A DNA stretch of 29,919 nt from Jimgerdemannia flammicorona (GCA_003990745.1 RBNI01000515.1:1-29919), one strand, 5' to 3'. Shown: positions 17,669 through 27,646, counted from the stretch's first letter. The notes: a model not told the origin generated them from the letters alone. Numbers and translations are program-made.

Positions 17669-18780
17669 ATTAGACAACACTACACTCAGAAAAGGAGGAA
17701 AGCTAGTAATACCTGAGCATAAGAAGTATCAACTAATGAAGGAAATACACAAGCAAGGACACCTAGGAGGAACCAACATATATGACAAAGCAAGAAGAAC
17801 CATATGGTGGCCCAAAATGGAAGAAAACCTGTGCCAATTTGTCAAAGGGTGTAACAAGTGCCAAAAACAGAAACAAGATCAGCAAGACCAGACATCTGGG
17901 TCATCAAGAATTGAGCCTATCCCCTTCCACCACATTGCAATAGATGTCATTAGACCACTACCAGTAACACTATCAGGAAACTGCTATATTATAGTTATTG
18001 TAGACCTCTTCACTAAATGGATAGAGATAAGAGCATTACAAGAAGCCAATGCCCTCTCTATAGCTGACTTCCTGTACCAAGAAATCATCTGTCACTACAA
18101 GACACCAAAGCAAATTACAACAGACCATGAAACAGAATTTGTCAATAGATTCCATGAGATAATATATCAGAAATACAAGATCCAGCACATCAAGACCACC
18201 GCATACTACCCTTAAGGAAATGGACAGACAGAGAGAACCAACAAGACCCTCAAGAACATCTTAGTGAAAATCTCAGAGACATATAAGAATTGGGATAATT
18301 ATCTCCCAACCACCCTCTCTGTTCTATGAGACATATGGTCATAGAGCACATTTTACCCCAAGAGAGCTGCTCTTTGGAGAAGAAGATTCTGATGGAACCT
18401 CAGCCACAAATCTAGACCTAACTTAGAGATAGGTTGATGCAGAAATCCGGAGACTATACCAAATCAGGAAGAAGGCTGAAGATTACATCACCAAGTCACA
18501 AGCACTGACAAGGAAGAATGCAGAAAAGAATCACAAGGCCCTAGAACCCATCCGAATTGGAGAAAAGGTTCTACTGTATCAAAATATGGTAGAAGCCTCA
18601 TGGTCATGAAAACTGGAGCCCAAATGGGAAGGACCCTTCTATGTGCAAGATATCAAGAAAACCACCTTCTGGCTTAGAAAAATCTCAGGAACTATACTGC
18701 CTACTATGGTACATAGGAACAGACTCAAGAAGTACTATGAACCTATACAAGAGAAGCAAAACATGATGACTGCCCATGAG
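17667..18780 (+). pseudogene. Integrase of copy B
   Basis: The frame (+1 relative to RNase H) opens KQFELDNTTLRKGGKL-like and is uninterrupted to TAA at 18213. The zinc region is H-X3-H (IHKQGH) and C-X2-C (CNKC, about 17850). Core: AIDVI (first Asp, about 17944), DHETEF (second Asp, about 18124), GNGQTERTNKTLKNIL (Glu, about 18232) after the TAA that replaces CAA. A 2-base loss near 18350 shifts the frame; copy A lacks it. The C-terminal GPY/F module LEPKWEGPFYVQDI (about 18615-18655) and NRLKKYYEPIQEKQN end the protein. The DDE triad is complete in residues though not in one open frame. Confidence 0.86.
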
Positions 18781-19074
18781 GTTCTAGTCCACGAATCATA
18801 AGAGCATGTCCCATGACCAGTAGGCTATTTGTCTGGATCATTCTCTAAGGAATATGGCACTGGCAACTACTCATTTATGAGACTTTTGAAGTCAGAGAAG
18901 TTTGAACCATCAACTGATTGGTCAAGATCAGAATCAGGCCCTTGCTCTATATGAAGGGAGTGACCCTTCACCATCATGCCAAAATATAAAGAGAAGATAC
19001 CAGCCCATAAACACCACTTTTCAACCCCTTGCCAGAGGTTATGGGATCAGCAAATTTTTCAGGACTGGACCAAT

Positions 19075-19103
19075 GAATAAGGATGCTCAGGAAGATCCTT
19101 ATT
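19075..19103. repeat. Inverted repeat (hairpin) before the polypurine tract, copy B
   Basis: AATAAGGAT and ATCCTTATT form a 9-bp stem around an 11-base loop. Same position as 9288-9317 in copy A. Confidence 0.7.
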
Positions 19104-19104
19104 T

Positions 19105-19114
19105 AGGAGGAAGA
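19105..19114 (+). promoter_or_regulatory. Polypurine tract of copy B
   Basis: AGGAGGAAGA, directly before the 3' LTR, identical to copy A. Confidence 0.8.
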
Positions 19115-20600
19115 TGTAACAGTGACCCCAGAATGATGACATCAGTACAGGAGACAGCCTTTCCTTGCAAGCTACTAGATCAGAGTATAAGAAGATCATA
19201 TGGCATATAAGATGAGCAATGATGACTAACTGTGAGTCATTGTGACCACAGTATAAGCATCCTGAAGAATATAAAAGAAGGATCAAGGAACTGCAGTAGT
19301 AGCAACCAATAAGAACCACTAATCCCAAAATAGCTCAAAGACTTACTACAAACAAAATGCCTGCTGCCTGCCAAACCTCAAGGTCAAGGAACCACCAAGG
19401 CACCTCAGTTGAAGAAAGAATGTTTCAAGACATCAGAAGAGCCATGGGGACCCACACAAGAAGGACTCTCAGTGTCAATCTGGGTACTGCAGACCCTTAT
19501 TACTTTGTTCTCTACTGCTGTGAAATGGAAACAAGGATCACCATTGCTACCAAATGCCTCCAAATGTGGCAGGAGTACAAAATAGGAAACCTCCTCTGCC
19601 AGGAGTTCCCACAGGCCAGCACTCAAGAGCTACAAGATACTACTCCCATGAATATATATAAAATAAGGACAGCTAAGAAGATCCATCAGATCTTCAGGCA
19701 TGTACTATGGTCGATCCCCAACTTGGAGTATGTTAGAGTCTCAGACTTCAGAGACCTGTCATCCTGCCATATCAATGTACTAGAAGCCAGAGTGGCTACA
19801 GAAGCCCAGTCCACTATCACCCTCAACAGTGAAGAAGTAGAAGACTTCTGGTATCCTATCCTCCAGAACAACCCAGATCAATTCCTGCAAGGATTGATCT
19901 CAGTATTCTAAGGCCCAAGCATCTAGGTTAGACCTCCCCAAGACCCCACATTTGTTCCTTATTTTGTGGAAGAGAACCTCATAGACTGGAGAGCTCCAGA
20001 TCTTGTTCCTGATTACATGATGACATCATCGGCGATGATGTCATCCCATGTGACATACACAAAATGTGCGACCTACACAATGAGTTCGCAGATCTCATCT
20101 CCTTCAGTGATGATGATGATGAGGATGAAGCCCTCATGGTCCTGAACTTTCTGCTCTAAGTTCTTTATTACACTAGATAATACCAGCACTGGTATTCTGA
20201 GGTGATGCAAAATTGTTCCAGCACCAGCATTTTGATGTGATACTAAATAATGCCAGTATCCTGAACCTGTACAACTATCAGTACTGACCCTGGAACTTAG
20301 TAGTTTTAGTTATTGGAATTTATATTTAGCTTTATATCTTAGCAACTATTGAATTATATTTTGTATAAATACCCCTCTTATTTCCTCTGAAATAAAGTCA
20401 GTTCCAGTTCACTTATATACAATTCCTTGCAAGCAATCTAAGAGATAACAAGACAGTTAAAGATAAGAATTTTGAGGACTATAAGACCTTGGGAAGGCAC
20501 TCCAATAAGAACTTGCTTATAACAAACTTGAGTTAGTCTAAGAGATACATCTTGAAGAGAATCTGACATATTTGAAGGACTCAGTGACCACTATGTGACA
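19115..20600 (+). repeat. 3' LTR of copy B
   Basis: A 1,486-bp LTR from TGTAACAG to TGTGACA. TATAAATA is at 20364-20371 and AATAAA at 20391-20396. It lacks one of the U3 repeat units seen in the 5' LTR. Confidence 0.9.
19357..20160 (+). pseudogene. LTR-encoded ORF (U3), copy B 3' LTR
   Basis: The longest uninterrupted form of the ORF: 184 codons from ATG 19357 (MPAACQTSRSRN, then MFQDIRRAMG at 19420) to TAA 19909-19911, where other copies have CAA. It suggests the ancestral start was 21 codons upstream of MFQ. After the stop the frame goes on with GPSI, TAG for CAG and EENLIDWRAPDL. A 10-base deletion near 20014 then shifts the acidic C-terminus. Confidence 0.7.
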
Positions 20601-20604
20601 TTAT
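20601..20604. repeat. Target-site duplication TTAT, right of copy B
   Basis: Matches 11877-11880. Confidence 0.7.
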
Positions 20605-20621
20605 ATAGAAGAATCTAACAA
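20605..20621. repeat. LINE target-site duplication, left copy
   Basis: ATAGAAGAATCTAACAA here and ATAGGAGAATCTAACAA at 21974-21990 flank the LINE: 17 bases with one mismatch. The duplication lies in the right arm of the old palindrome, a few bases from copy B. Confidence 0.85.
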
Positions 20622-20622
20622 C

Positions 20623-21756
20623 CACTATATTTCTCTGGCAGGGTGGGTGTCAATACTGAATGTATATTGGTTCCCCAAGATGTGGTACATGGCCTATCAT
20701 CTGGACTTCCCAGCATAGGTGGTGAAGAGGCTGATGGAAGTGGCTAGAGATTGGATTTGGGCAGGGAGGAGGGCCCAGGTCAGTTGGGATACTTTGGCGA
20801 CACCAGTGGTCAGGGGGGGTCTAGGCCTTGTGGATTTCCCCAAGCAGTTGCACTGCTTGCAAGCCTGGTGGTTGAAGAGAGCTGCTGAACTACAAGGCGG
20901 GGGTTGGGTGCCTCTGCTACAAAAGGTGTGGGAGATGAGATCCTCCCCTCAAGGGTCCTCTGGAGATCTGCTCTCTATGGTGGGGCTGAATGGTACTCAG
21001 CAGCTGCAATTCAAGGGCTTTTGGTGGGGAGTGGTAGAGAGAGCGCACAGAATTGGCCTACATTGGCAGAGCGATGAGGGGGAGGTAATGCAGGGGCCTG
21101 ATATGTGGAGTTGGGATAGGCTGCTCCTGGGGGGTGTCCCACTTACAATGTTTAATATCAGGGATGGAGTGGAGTGTCAGCAGGATCTTGGCCTAGATCT
21201 TTGGCCAAGTGGCTGGCAGGCAGCAGAGATTGGTAAGGAGTGGGACTGGGCAGGTGTCTGGTCTTGGAGTGCTGAGGTGCAAAGGTGGCTTCCTCCTAAA
21301 TACTGAGTGGTATGGTGGCAGGTGCTGTGGAGGAATGTTATATTGAATTTCCATACTAGGCATCTGGTAGATGGTGGCCACTTTGAGTGTGAGGAGTGTT
21401 ACAATGTAGGGCAGGCTGGAGGTCTGGTGCAGATGCTGGAACATTGGCTAGGAGAGTGTGAGGTATTGGGGGACTTTTGGGGAATAATCGAGAATAGACT
21501 GGGTGTAGAGCAGAGGCCAGTTGGTGTGGGGGGCTGCTGGGATGACTTGAAATCTTGGCTAGTGAGGGGGGTGGGTGATAGTTGGCTCACTGTAGGATGG
21601 GTGTTAGCAGTGTGGGTAGGACTGGTGGGTCATTGGCTCTTTGTATTTGAGGAGGGGTGGCAGATGGAACTGCAGAAGAAGGTAGTATGGTGGGAGGAGC
21701 TGTTGGGGGATCTGCTGACTAGATGGTGGGTTGGTTGGGGCCCTCTGGGGGGGTGA
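20623..21756 (+). pseudogene. LINE ORF2 C-terminal part with Cys/His knuckle
   Basis: One frame runs from the 5' truncation to TGA 21754-21756, with TAG at 20716 and TGA at 21304. It starts downstream of the RT active site and reads the LINE post-RT region: WIWAGRRAQVSW, then GGLGLVDFPKQLHCLQAWWL, FWWGVVERAHRIGLHW. A C-X2-C-X14-H-X4-C knuckle lies at 21388-21459 (CEECYNV, EHWLGEC). This is typical of the ORF2 C-terminus of many non-LTR elements. No RNase H domain is visible, which argues against a Tad-type element and for an L1-like type, though clade assignment needs a tree. Confidence 0.85.
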
Positions 21757-21941
21757 TGGTGCAGTTTGGTAACTAGGATCTGTGAGTAAAGTGGTGGGAG
21801 GGTGGGGATTGTGTTGGACAAAGTGGTATTTCATCGAGTAGGGGTTGGAGGGGGGGAGCCCCCCTGGGGGATTAGTTAAGGATTAGGATCAATGTACTTT
21901 TATGGGATAGATGGGTTAATAAAGGATGGAGTCCAAGTGAC

Positions 21942-21974
<33 letters not shown>
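21757..21974 (+). other. LINE 3' UTR and poly(A), fragment 2
   Basis: The 3' UTR contains TTAATAAAGGATGG about 20 bases before the A run at 21945-21974. The last bases before the A run, GTCCAAGTGACTAT, equal those of the LINE at 1-471. Confidence 0.85.
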
Positions 21975-21976
<2 letters not shown>

Positions 21977-21990
21977 GGAGAATCTAACAA
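21974..21990. repeat. LINE target-site duplication, right copy
   Basis: See 20605-20621; one mismatch in 17. Confidence 0.85.
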
Positions 21991-22061
21991 GCTAAGGACT
22001 GTTAAATTTGGATATATATTTGTTGAGTTATTATATTTTGAAAAATAGAGTTTAAATCAGA
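21981..22061. repeat. Right arm of the 81-bp inverted repeat
   Basis: Reverse-complement partner of 11792-11872, gapless, about 85% identical by eye. Beyond 22061 both sides stay rich in AAATTGAAT-like words but no longer align confidently. Confidence 0.8.
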
Positions 22062-22124
22062 TTTCAAATTGAATTAGCATTTGATTTGTTTTAAATCAAA
22101 TTGAATTAGACCTTTAATTCAATT

Positions 22125-22469
22125 TATTGAGAAAACTAGCTTTAATACTATTGACTATAATAAATACTAGTTTTTTAACTTTTTTAATTTTCCAACCTAG
22201 GTCATCTATTGCTTTCTTACTGAAGAGATATTCTCTAGCTTCTATATCAATAATAGCTTTAAAGACTCTATTTTTAATTTAGTAGATAGTATAGATAGAG
22301 GTCTTGCATTTACCTTCACTCTCTTCACTAAAGTCTTCTTGAGCATTACTGACTTCTATTATCTTTCAGTCTTGGTCTCTGATAGTCTTAGTTAGTTTAA
22401 GTTTTATTTATTATCTAAAGGTGTAAATTTCTACCAACTATTCAAAGGTTATATTAACTTTTTATTAAC
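22125..22469 (-). pseudogene. Protease of family 3, decayed
   Basis: It reads KIIEVSNAQEDFSEESEGK, KTSIYTIY, FKAIIDIEAREYLFSKKAIDDLGWKI and FIIVNSIKASFLNKL. Copies A and B have IIDT(G)AGG, LISKKAID and LGWDIEE at the same places. The active-site DTG is now DIE. Similarity ends near 22125. Confidence 0.72.
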
Positions 22470-23575
22470 TGAGATTCTTGAAGATATTATACTTGAAGAT
22501 TTTACTTTTATATAACTTCTTCTTTTCTTTTTTACTATAGGAGTAGTGTTTCAAATAATATTTTTAACTACTTATTTAAGCTCTATATATATCTTAATCT
22601 ATTTTCTCAAGTATAGTTTTACTTTCTATAATTATCTCCAGTTGTCCTTCTGCAGACCCTTTGATAGAATTCTTCTTGGACCTTTCTAGTAGTCTTCTGT
22701 AAGATTCTTTATAGAATTTTTCTTAAATATCTAAGTAGAGAAGATTTCTCATTCTTATTCTTTATCTGATTATTCAATTTCTTTAAAGATAATAACATTT
22801 ATTTATTTATAATTTCTGGTTATACATATTACTTAGCTGAGCCTTATACTTAGTCTTACATATATATATTTATAAGAGTAGTGGTCTTCTTTTCTATAGA
22901 TATAGAAGATATTTCTCTTCTTATCTGAGATAGTAGGAAACTTCTAAACTAAATAACAATCTCTTTCTCAGATTTTCTTTATTATATCTTTTAAGTATAT
23001 AGTTATTTCAGTAAACTTTCTGGTAAGTTCTTTTATAAGATTATTATTTCTTTATTACTCTATAGTTTTAGGCTGATATATGTTTTAGTTAATTAAAGTT
23101 ATAGAGATTATACTAATTATCTTAGACACTTTAATTCAAACTTCTATAACTCTCTCTATTGTATAGTCTTGAGAATATCTAGCTATTCAATATTTCTGAG
23201 TATAGATTATCTTTATAATAGATCTAGAACCACTGATAAGAATTAGATTGCTAGAGCTATCTCTAGATGAATTTCTTTATAAAAATTGCTTTAGTTACTT
23301 AATTCTTGATAATCTCTATATAATTAGCTAAACTATCTAATAATAGATTTAGATATAGAAGATATTTAAATCATCACCTATTTCTTAATATATTATATTG
23401 AGTTAATTCTTCAAAACTTACTTAATTTTGTCTATATAATAGTTAGTTTACAGTTAAGTCTTTTATACTATCAGAGTTATAGTATTACTATTTCTAATAT
23501 AGTTTACTACTATAAATATAGCTCTTACTGAGCCTTGGAGACTGAAGAATATAAAGACTACTTATTACTATATAG
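22470..23575 (-). pseudogene. gag of family 3, decayed
   Basis: Pieces align with copy B Gag in order: SLQGSVRAIF (copy B SLRGPARDKF), YYIDKIK and QLNIIY with FYIQIYY-type (copy B YYTKEIK, QLNTIC, FYIQICH), ELTRKFTEITIYLKDIIKKI (copy B ELVKQFTKITTHLGNVVREV), then a dead zinc knuckle FYIYRKEDHYSYKYI near 22855-22915 where every knuckle Cys has become Tyr. Next comes KKEKKKLYKSKIFKYNIFKNL (about 22500-22565; copy B KKEQKLCKTKIHQYDIYKDL). Cys-to-Tyr means TGT/TGC to TAT/TAC, a G-to-A change on the coding strand. Confidence 0.72.
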
Positions 23576-25154
23576 TGTTACATAATGGTCACTGAGTCCT
23601 TCAAATATGTCAGGTTTTCTTCAAGATATATCTCTTAGACTAACTATAAGTTTGTTATAAGCAAGTTCTTATTGGAGTACCTTTCTAAGGTCTTATAGTC
23701 CTCAAACTTCTTATCTTTAAACTGTCTTATTATCTCTTTAGATTACTTATATTGAATTGAGTATAAGTAAACTTAACTGACTTTATTTCAAAGGAAATAA
23801 GAGGAGTATTTATACAAAATATAATTCAATAGTTACTAAGATATAAAGCTAAATATAAATTCCAATAACTAAATAAAATACTGAAACATAGAAAACTTCA
23901 GTTATAAGTACAAATTTGAGTATCTGTATAAATGGTTATATAAGTTCAGAATACTAGTAGATTTCAGCAATATAGGAAAATAATACTAGAAGAATTCAGT
24001 TGCATAGAAAAAGGATGTCAGAAGATTTCAGTATTACTAAAAACTTAGAGCAGAATATTCAGGACCATGAGGGCTTCATCTTTATCACTAAGACTAGAGG
24101 TCAGAGATAGGATATCTTCAAAGGAAATGAGGTTGGTAAATATTTTATCTATCTTGCATATATTGTATATTGCATATACTTCATATATGTTACTAATTAG
24201 CAGAATGATGTCATCACCAATGACATCATTTCAGGTGACATTATCTTATTCAGCAGTAGCAGAGGCTCTCCAATCTATGACATTCTCTTCTACAAAATAA
24301 GAAATAAATGTGGGATCTTGGGGAGGTCTAACCTAGATGCTGGGGCCTTGGAAACTGAGATCAATCCTTACAAGAATTGATCTAGATTATCCTGGAGGAT
24401 GGGATTCTGGAACTCTTCTACTTTATCACTATTGAGAGTAATAATAGACTGGGCTTCTGTAGCCACTATGGCCTTCAGTGTATTGGTACAGTAGGCTGAC
24501 AATTTCTTGAAGTCTGAGACTCTAGTATACTCCAAGTTAGGAATTGACCATAGTATATGCCTGAAGATCTGATGAATCTTCTTGGCTATCCTTATTTCAT
24601 ATACATCTATGGGAGTGGTATCTGGTATCGTTTGGGGACTAGTCTGAGAGAATTCCCAGCAGAGGAGATTTCTTATTTCATATTCCTGCTACATCCAGAG
24701 GTATTCAATAGTGATATTGATCCTTATTTCCATTTCATAGTAGTAGAGAATATAATAATAAGGGTCACTAGTATCTAGGTTGAGACTAGGAGTCTTTCTT
24801 GTATAGGTTCTTATAGCTCTTCTGATTTCTTAGAATATCCTTTCCTGGACTAAGGGGCCTTGGTGGTTTCTGGACCTTGAGGTTTGGTGAGCAGCAGGTA
24901 TTTTGTTTGTGGTAAGTCTTTTGAACTATTTCTGTGAGCCTTGTTTAAGTTGCTGCTACTGCAGTTTCTTGATCCTTCTTTTATATTCCTCGAGATATCT
25001 GTCTTGTGGTCATAATAACTCATAGTTGGTCATTATTGCTCATCTTATAGCCTGGGTGAGTTATGCTATATAATCTTCTTATACTCTAATCTAGTGGCTT
25101 ATAAGGAAAGGCTGTCTCCTGTGATAATGTCACTATTCTGAGGTCACTATTATA
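23576..25154 (-). repeat. 3' LTR of copy C
   Basis: A 1,579-bp LTR, AT-shifted relative to LTRs A and B. The TATA box complement is at 23807-23814 and the AATAAA complement at 23782-23787. Ends are ATTATA (25149-25154, for ATTACA) and TGTTAC (23576). Confidence 0.87.
24045..24840 (-). pseudogene. LTR-encoded ORF of copy C, decayed third variant
   Basis: The frame ends at the same LL-stop (24045-24047). Several stops and frame breaks exist in the first half. The C-terminal third reads in a single frame apart from point stops: EENVIDWRAS, NDVIGDDIILLISN, FTNLISFEDI, then a longer stretch SLTSSLSDKDEALMVLNILL. It differs in length from variants A and B yet keeps phase. IVATEAQSIITLNSDKVEEF corresponds to the conserved middle. 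Confidence 0.65.
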
Positions 25155-25641
25155 TCTTCCTTCTGAATAAGGATCTTTTCTTGAATGTCCTTATTCATTA
25201 GTTTAGTCTAAAAAATTTACTGATTCTATAATCTCTGGCAGGGGGTCAAAAAGTGATATTTATAGACTGGTATCTTCTTTATGTATTTTGGTGATAGTGA
25301 AGGATTGCTCCCTTTATATAAAGCAAGGACTTGATTTTGATCTTAACTAATCAGTTGATGGTTTGAACTCCTCTGACTTTGAAAGTCTTATGGATGAGTA
25401 GTTACTGGTACCATATCTCTTAGAGAATGGTCTAGACAGATTGTCTACTGGTTATAGGATATGCTGTTATGATTTATAGACTAGAACCTTATAGGCAGTT
25501 ATCATATTTTGCTTTTCTTATATAGGTTCATAGTACTTCTTGAGTCTGTTCCTGTATACTATAGTAGATAGTATAGTCTCTGAGAGTTTTCTAAGTCAGA
25601 AGGTAGTTTCCTTGATATCTTACATATAGAAGGATCTTTCC
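25155..25641 (-). pseudogene. Integrase C-terminal end and tail of copy C
   Basis: Reverse-strand sequence aligns with copy A 8840-9327. It includes the end of the GPF module region, an equivalent of NRLKKYYEPI near 25520-25545, and the pre-PPT repeat (CTTATTC/GAATAAGGA near 25165-25200). Stops interrupt all frames. Confidence 0.75.
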
Positions 25642-25725
25642 TCAGACCTTTCACCAGTACCATTCAGGTGACATAAGACTCAGACAACACTTTTGACAAA
25701 GTCTTCAAGTATTAATACTATCAAG
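25642..25725 (+). other. LINE 5' junction and short 5' leader
   Basis: About 84 bases after the end of copy C similarity and before the first in-frame ATG. Their base composition is mixed. Whether they are LINE 5' UTR or filler of the insertion cannot be decided here. Confidence 0.4.
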
Positions 25726-27612
25726 ATGATAAGCAACATGTATTCTGGTGAGCGTACTGAGCAGGGGGGCCCCAGTGCCTTTGACTGGCAACATGTGGGG
25801 GGGGGTCAAGGTGCTGGTATTGGCATGCCAAGTACTTTGATGAGGGGACATGGGGCTAGGGGTGGTGGCAGAGGAGGTGCAAGACTGCAGGGGGGAGGGA
25901 GGATGACTTTCATGGACAAAGTCAGGATGGGAAAGCAGGCGATGGGGCTAGATGGCTGGCTGGAGCAGGGGAAGGTGACTGCTGTCATGAGTAGCAAAGA
26001 GGCCTCTCCTCTGGGGGGACAGAGTAGTGGGGCTAGCAGTGTAGTGGCTGGGGCAGTAACTGCTGATGGAGGTGTGACAGGCAATCTGGAAAAAAATCCA
26101 GATATGACAGCTGATGGGGGACCTGGACAGGGGAGCGGCATGAGAACTGGGGACCTGGCGGATGGTGTAACAGGCCTAGTGGCAGTCCCATTACTCAAGA
26201 AATCGAGATCGGAATTCGCTGTCACATTGTGCTTCCATGGCTTGGCGTTGATGGTGAAGATGGTGCTGGGGCTGTTGGCAAGCGAGGTGAAGGGTGCAGC
26301 CTCGGTTAAGTTTTTGAAGAAGCTGGAGGCAGTCGAGGTGGGGTTTGAAGAGGAGGATTTGCTACTGGAGGCGGTGGAGAAGGGTGTGGTGGTTGGAGGG
26401 ATTTCAGTGCCAATGGCGAGATGTATGCACTGGGATCCCCGGGTGGTTCATCTGGTGATTGCTGACTTACCAACAGTGAAGAAGGAGGAGGCAAGGAGGC
26501 TGGTCATGGATGTGGTGAAGGAGTATAGTGAGGTGGTTGACATTGGGTTCAGGGTATGGGAGGGGACTTAGCTCAGGACAGGAGATGTGGATGTCCGGCT
26601 GAGGCTGTTTAGAATGAAGAATACCGGGAAGGCTAGGGACTGGCTAGTGGTGCTGAAGTGGGGCCCAGTGGAGTACAAGGTTTCGAGGGTGAAGGGGTCT
26701 GAGGAAGAAGAGGAGGACCTGCTGGAGGTACTTGAGGACCTAGTGGGGGCTGTGGAGAGGAGGCAAAGAGCTTGGAGGGCTTATGAGACTAGGACAGTAG
26801 TGGAGATGATCGAGGGCAGGAAGGTGCGAATGGACAAGGTGCTCTGGGAGAAGGCAAAGGGGAGACAGCTGCAGAAGGACCTGCTGGCCAGTTTGGATGG
26901 GGGGAAAAAGGCAGGGGCTGTAGAGGAGGGCACTGGAGCGAGTGCTAGCATATGGGCAGAGGCCGGGCAGCAAGGGGGGAAGACAAGGGAGAGTGAGGGA
27001 CAGGGGCCGGAGGAGGTGGTAGTGGACACGGTGATGGTGGATAATAATCAGATCCAGTATAGTGTTCCTGAGGTAGGAGAGGGAGAGTTGGAGGATGTGT
27101 CAGAGGATGGTTGGGATGAGTCTGTGCAAACAGAGGAGAGGAAGAAGAGAGAGGAAGATTTGGTGCCAGCAGCAGAGGTGGTTGGGGGAGAGAAGTGGCT
27201 GTTGAGGGCACTGCAAAATGTGGCAGCTGAGGAACTGGGGGAGATCAACTTCTGGGTGATCAGTGAGGAATTCTGGGGGCGAGTGCTGAGAGGGGAGGAG
27301 GTCATGAGGAAGTTGAGAGATAAGATGATGGCAGCTCTTCTGGAGGTGGAGGAGTATGAGGTCACCGAGGCAAGGGAGGCCATACTTTTGGGTATTGCTA
27401 ATGAGAGGGCAGCTTATCTGTGGGGGCTGTGAAAGGGACTGGAAAAGTGGCAGATGGTGTGTGAGGAGCACCAGGCATCAACGGAGATAGTGGATGGTGA
27501 GGACTGTGCAGAATTGTTGGTAGCTCTGGATGAACAGCAGAATGTGGAAGATGAGATTGCAGCAGAATGGGACCTGGACCTGGCTGGAGAGGAAGTGAGC
27601 ATGGAACTGTAG
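25726..27612 (+). pseudogene. LINE ORF1 protein (RNA-binding type), two in-frame stops
   Basis: One frame of about 628 codons is broken by TAG at 26569 and TGA at 27430. ORF1 proteins coat LINE RNA. The N-terminal 60 residues are Gly/Arg-rich (HGARGGGRGGARLQGGGRM), an RGG-like RNA-binding stretch. A low-complexity Gly/Ala/Ser region follows. Then comes an apparent RRM-like unit (FAVTLCFHGLALMVKM, RVVHLVIADLP, VVDIGFRVWEG, and after the stop VRLRLFRMKNTGKA with WLVVLKWGP). A long acidic, probably coiled region ends it (SEEEEEDLLEVLEDL; EEEDLVPAAE). No CCHC knuckle is visible. The start is ATG 25726 or 25738. The RRM reading is tentative. Confidence 0.72.
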
Positions 27613-27646
27613 ATGTGGGGATATCGACACTCTCAAATAATTCACT

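Larger units (their letters stand above)
18781..19114 (+). other. Copy B post-integrase tail with a 100-codon ORF into U3
   Basis: An open frame at 18902-19210 starts MNHQLIGQDQNQALALYEG, reads through SINTTF/PINTTF-type and RGYGISKFF segments, crosses the hairpin and polypurine tract and enters the 3' LTR. Copy A shows the same frame with one stop and lacks the ATG. No domain is recognised. Its conservation could be simple family resemblance. Confidence 0.4.
11881..20600 (+). mobile_element. Ty3/gypsy LTR retrotransposon, family 1 copy B (full length, best preserved)
   Basis: An 8,720-bp element with LTRs at 11881-13411 and 19115-20600 and the same domain order as copy A. Gag is open for 409 codons. 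The dUTPase is intact through motif 5, and the Pol frame from gag to RNase H is one frame broken only by point stops. TTAT flanks it. Fewer stops than copy A suggest a younger or less mutated insertion. It cannot be active: stops occur in gag/protease, RT, RNase H and integrase. Confidence 0.94.
20622..21974 (+). mobile_element. 5'-truncated LINE, fragment 2
   Basis: About 1.35 kb of G-rich sequence ending in a 30-base A tail (21945-21974), flanked by a 17-base target duplication. It carries the C-terminal third of ORF2 and a roughly 190-base 3' UTR. The 5' truncation and long duplication are hallmarks of target-primed reverse transcription. The 3' end matches the LINE at 1-471. Confidence 0.92.
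22125..23575 (-). mobile_element. Heavily decayed relative of family 1 (family 3): gag and protease
   Basis: Minus-strand reading recovers, from 23575 down to 22125, a gag-protease series parallel to copies A and B, with stops throughout. It is far more AT-rich than A or B. Copy C is inserted at its gag N-terminal part (23576). At about 22125 similarity to family 1 stops in the protease, and the AT-rich palindrome arm begins, so another element end or rearrangement lies there. Confidence 0.75.
23576..25641 (-). mobile_element. Family 1 copy C, truncated (3' LTR plus integrase end)
   Basis: On the minus strand the 3' LTR spans 25154-23576 and is preceded by the end of integrase, tail, hairpin and purine tract (25641-25155). 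Similarity to copies A and B ends abruptly at about 25641, at the start of the third LINE. The 3' LTR joins gag of family 3 directly, so copy C was inserted there. Its target duplication cannot be checked because the 5' part is missing. Confidence 0.85.

Noticed and set aside
18760..19070. Chromodomain after integrase (chromovirus)
   Set aside because: The region after the GPF module shows no aromatic chromodomain pattern in any frame of copy A or B.
20623..21756. LINE RNase H domain (Tad-type)
   Set aside because: The 3' third of ORF2 shows the post-RT region and Cys/His knuckle but no RNase H D-E-D motif series.
24067..24300. A 77-codon plus-strand ORF in LTR C
   Set aside because: Antisense shadow of the acidic C-terminus of the LTR ORF; the Ser/Met-rich text mirrors Asp/His-rich codons on the other strand.
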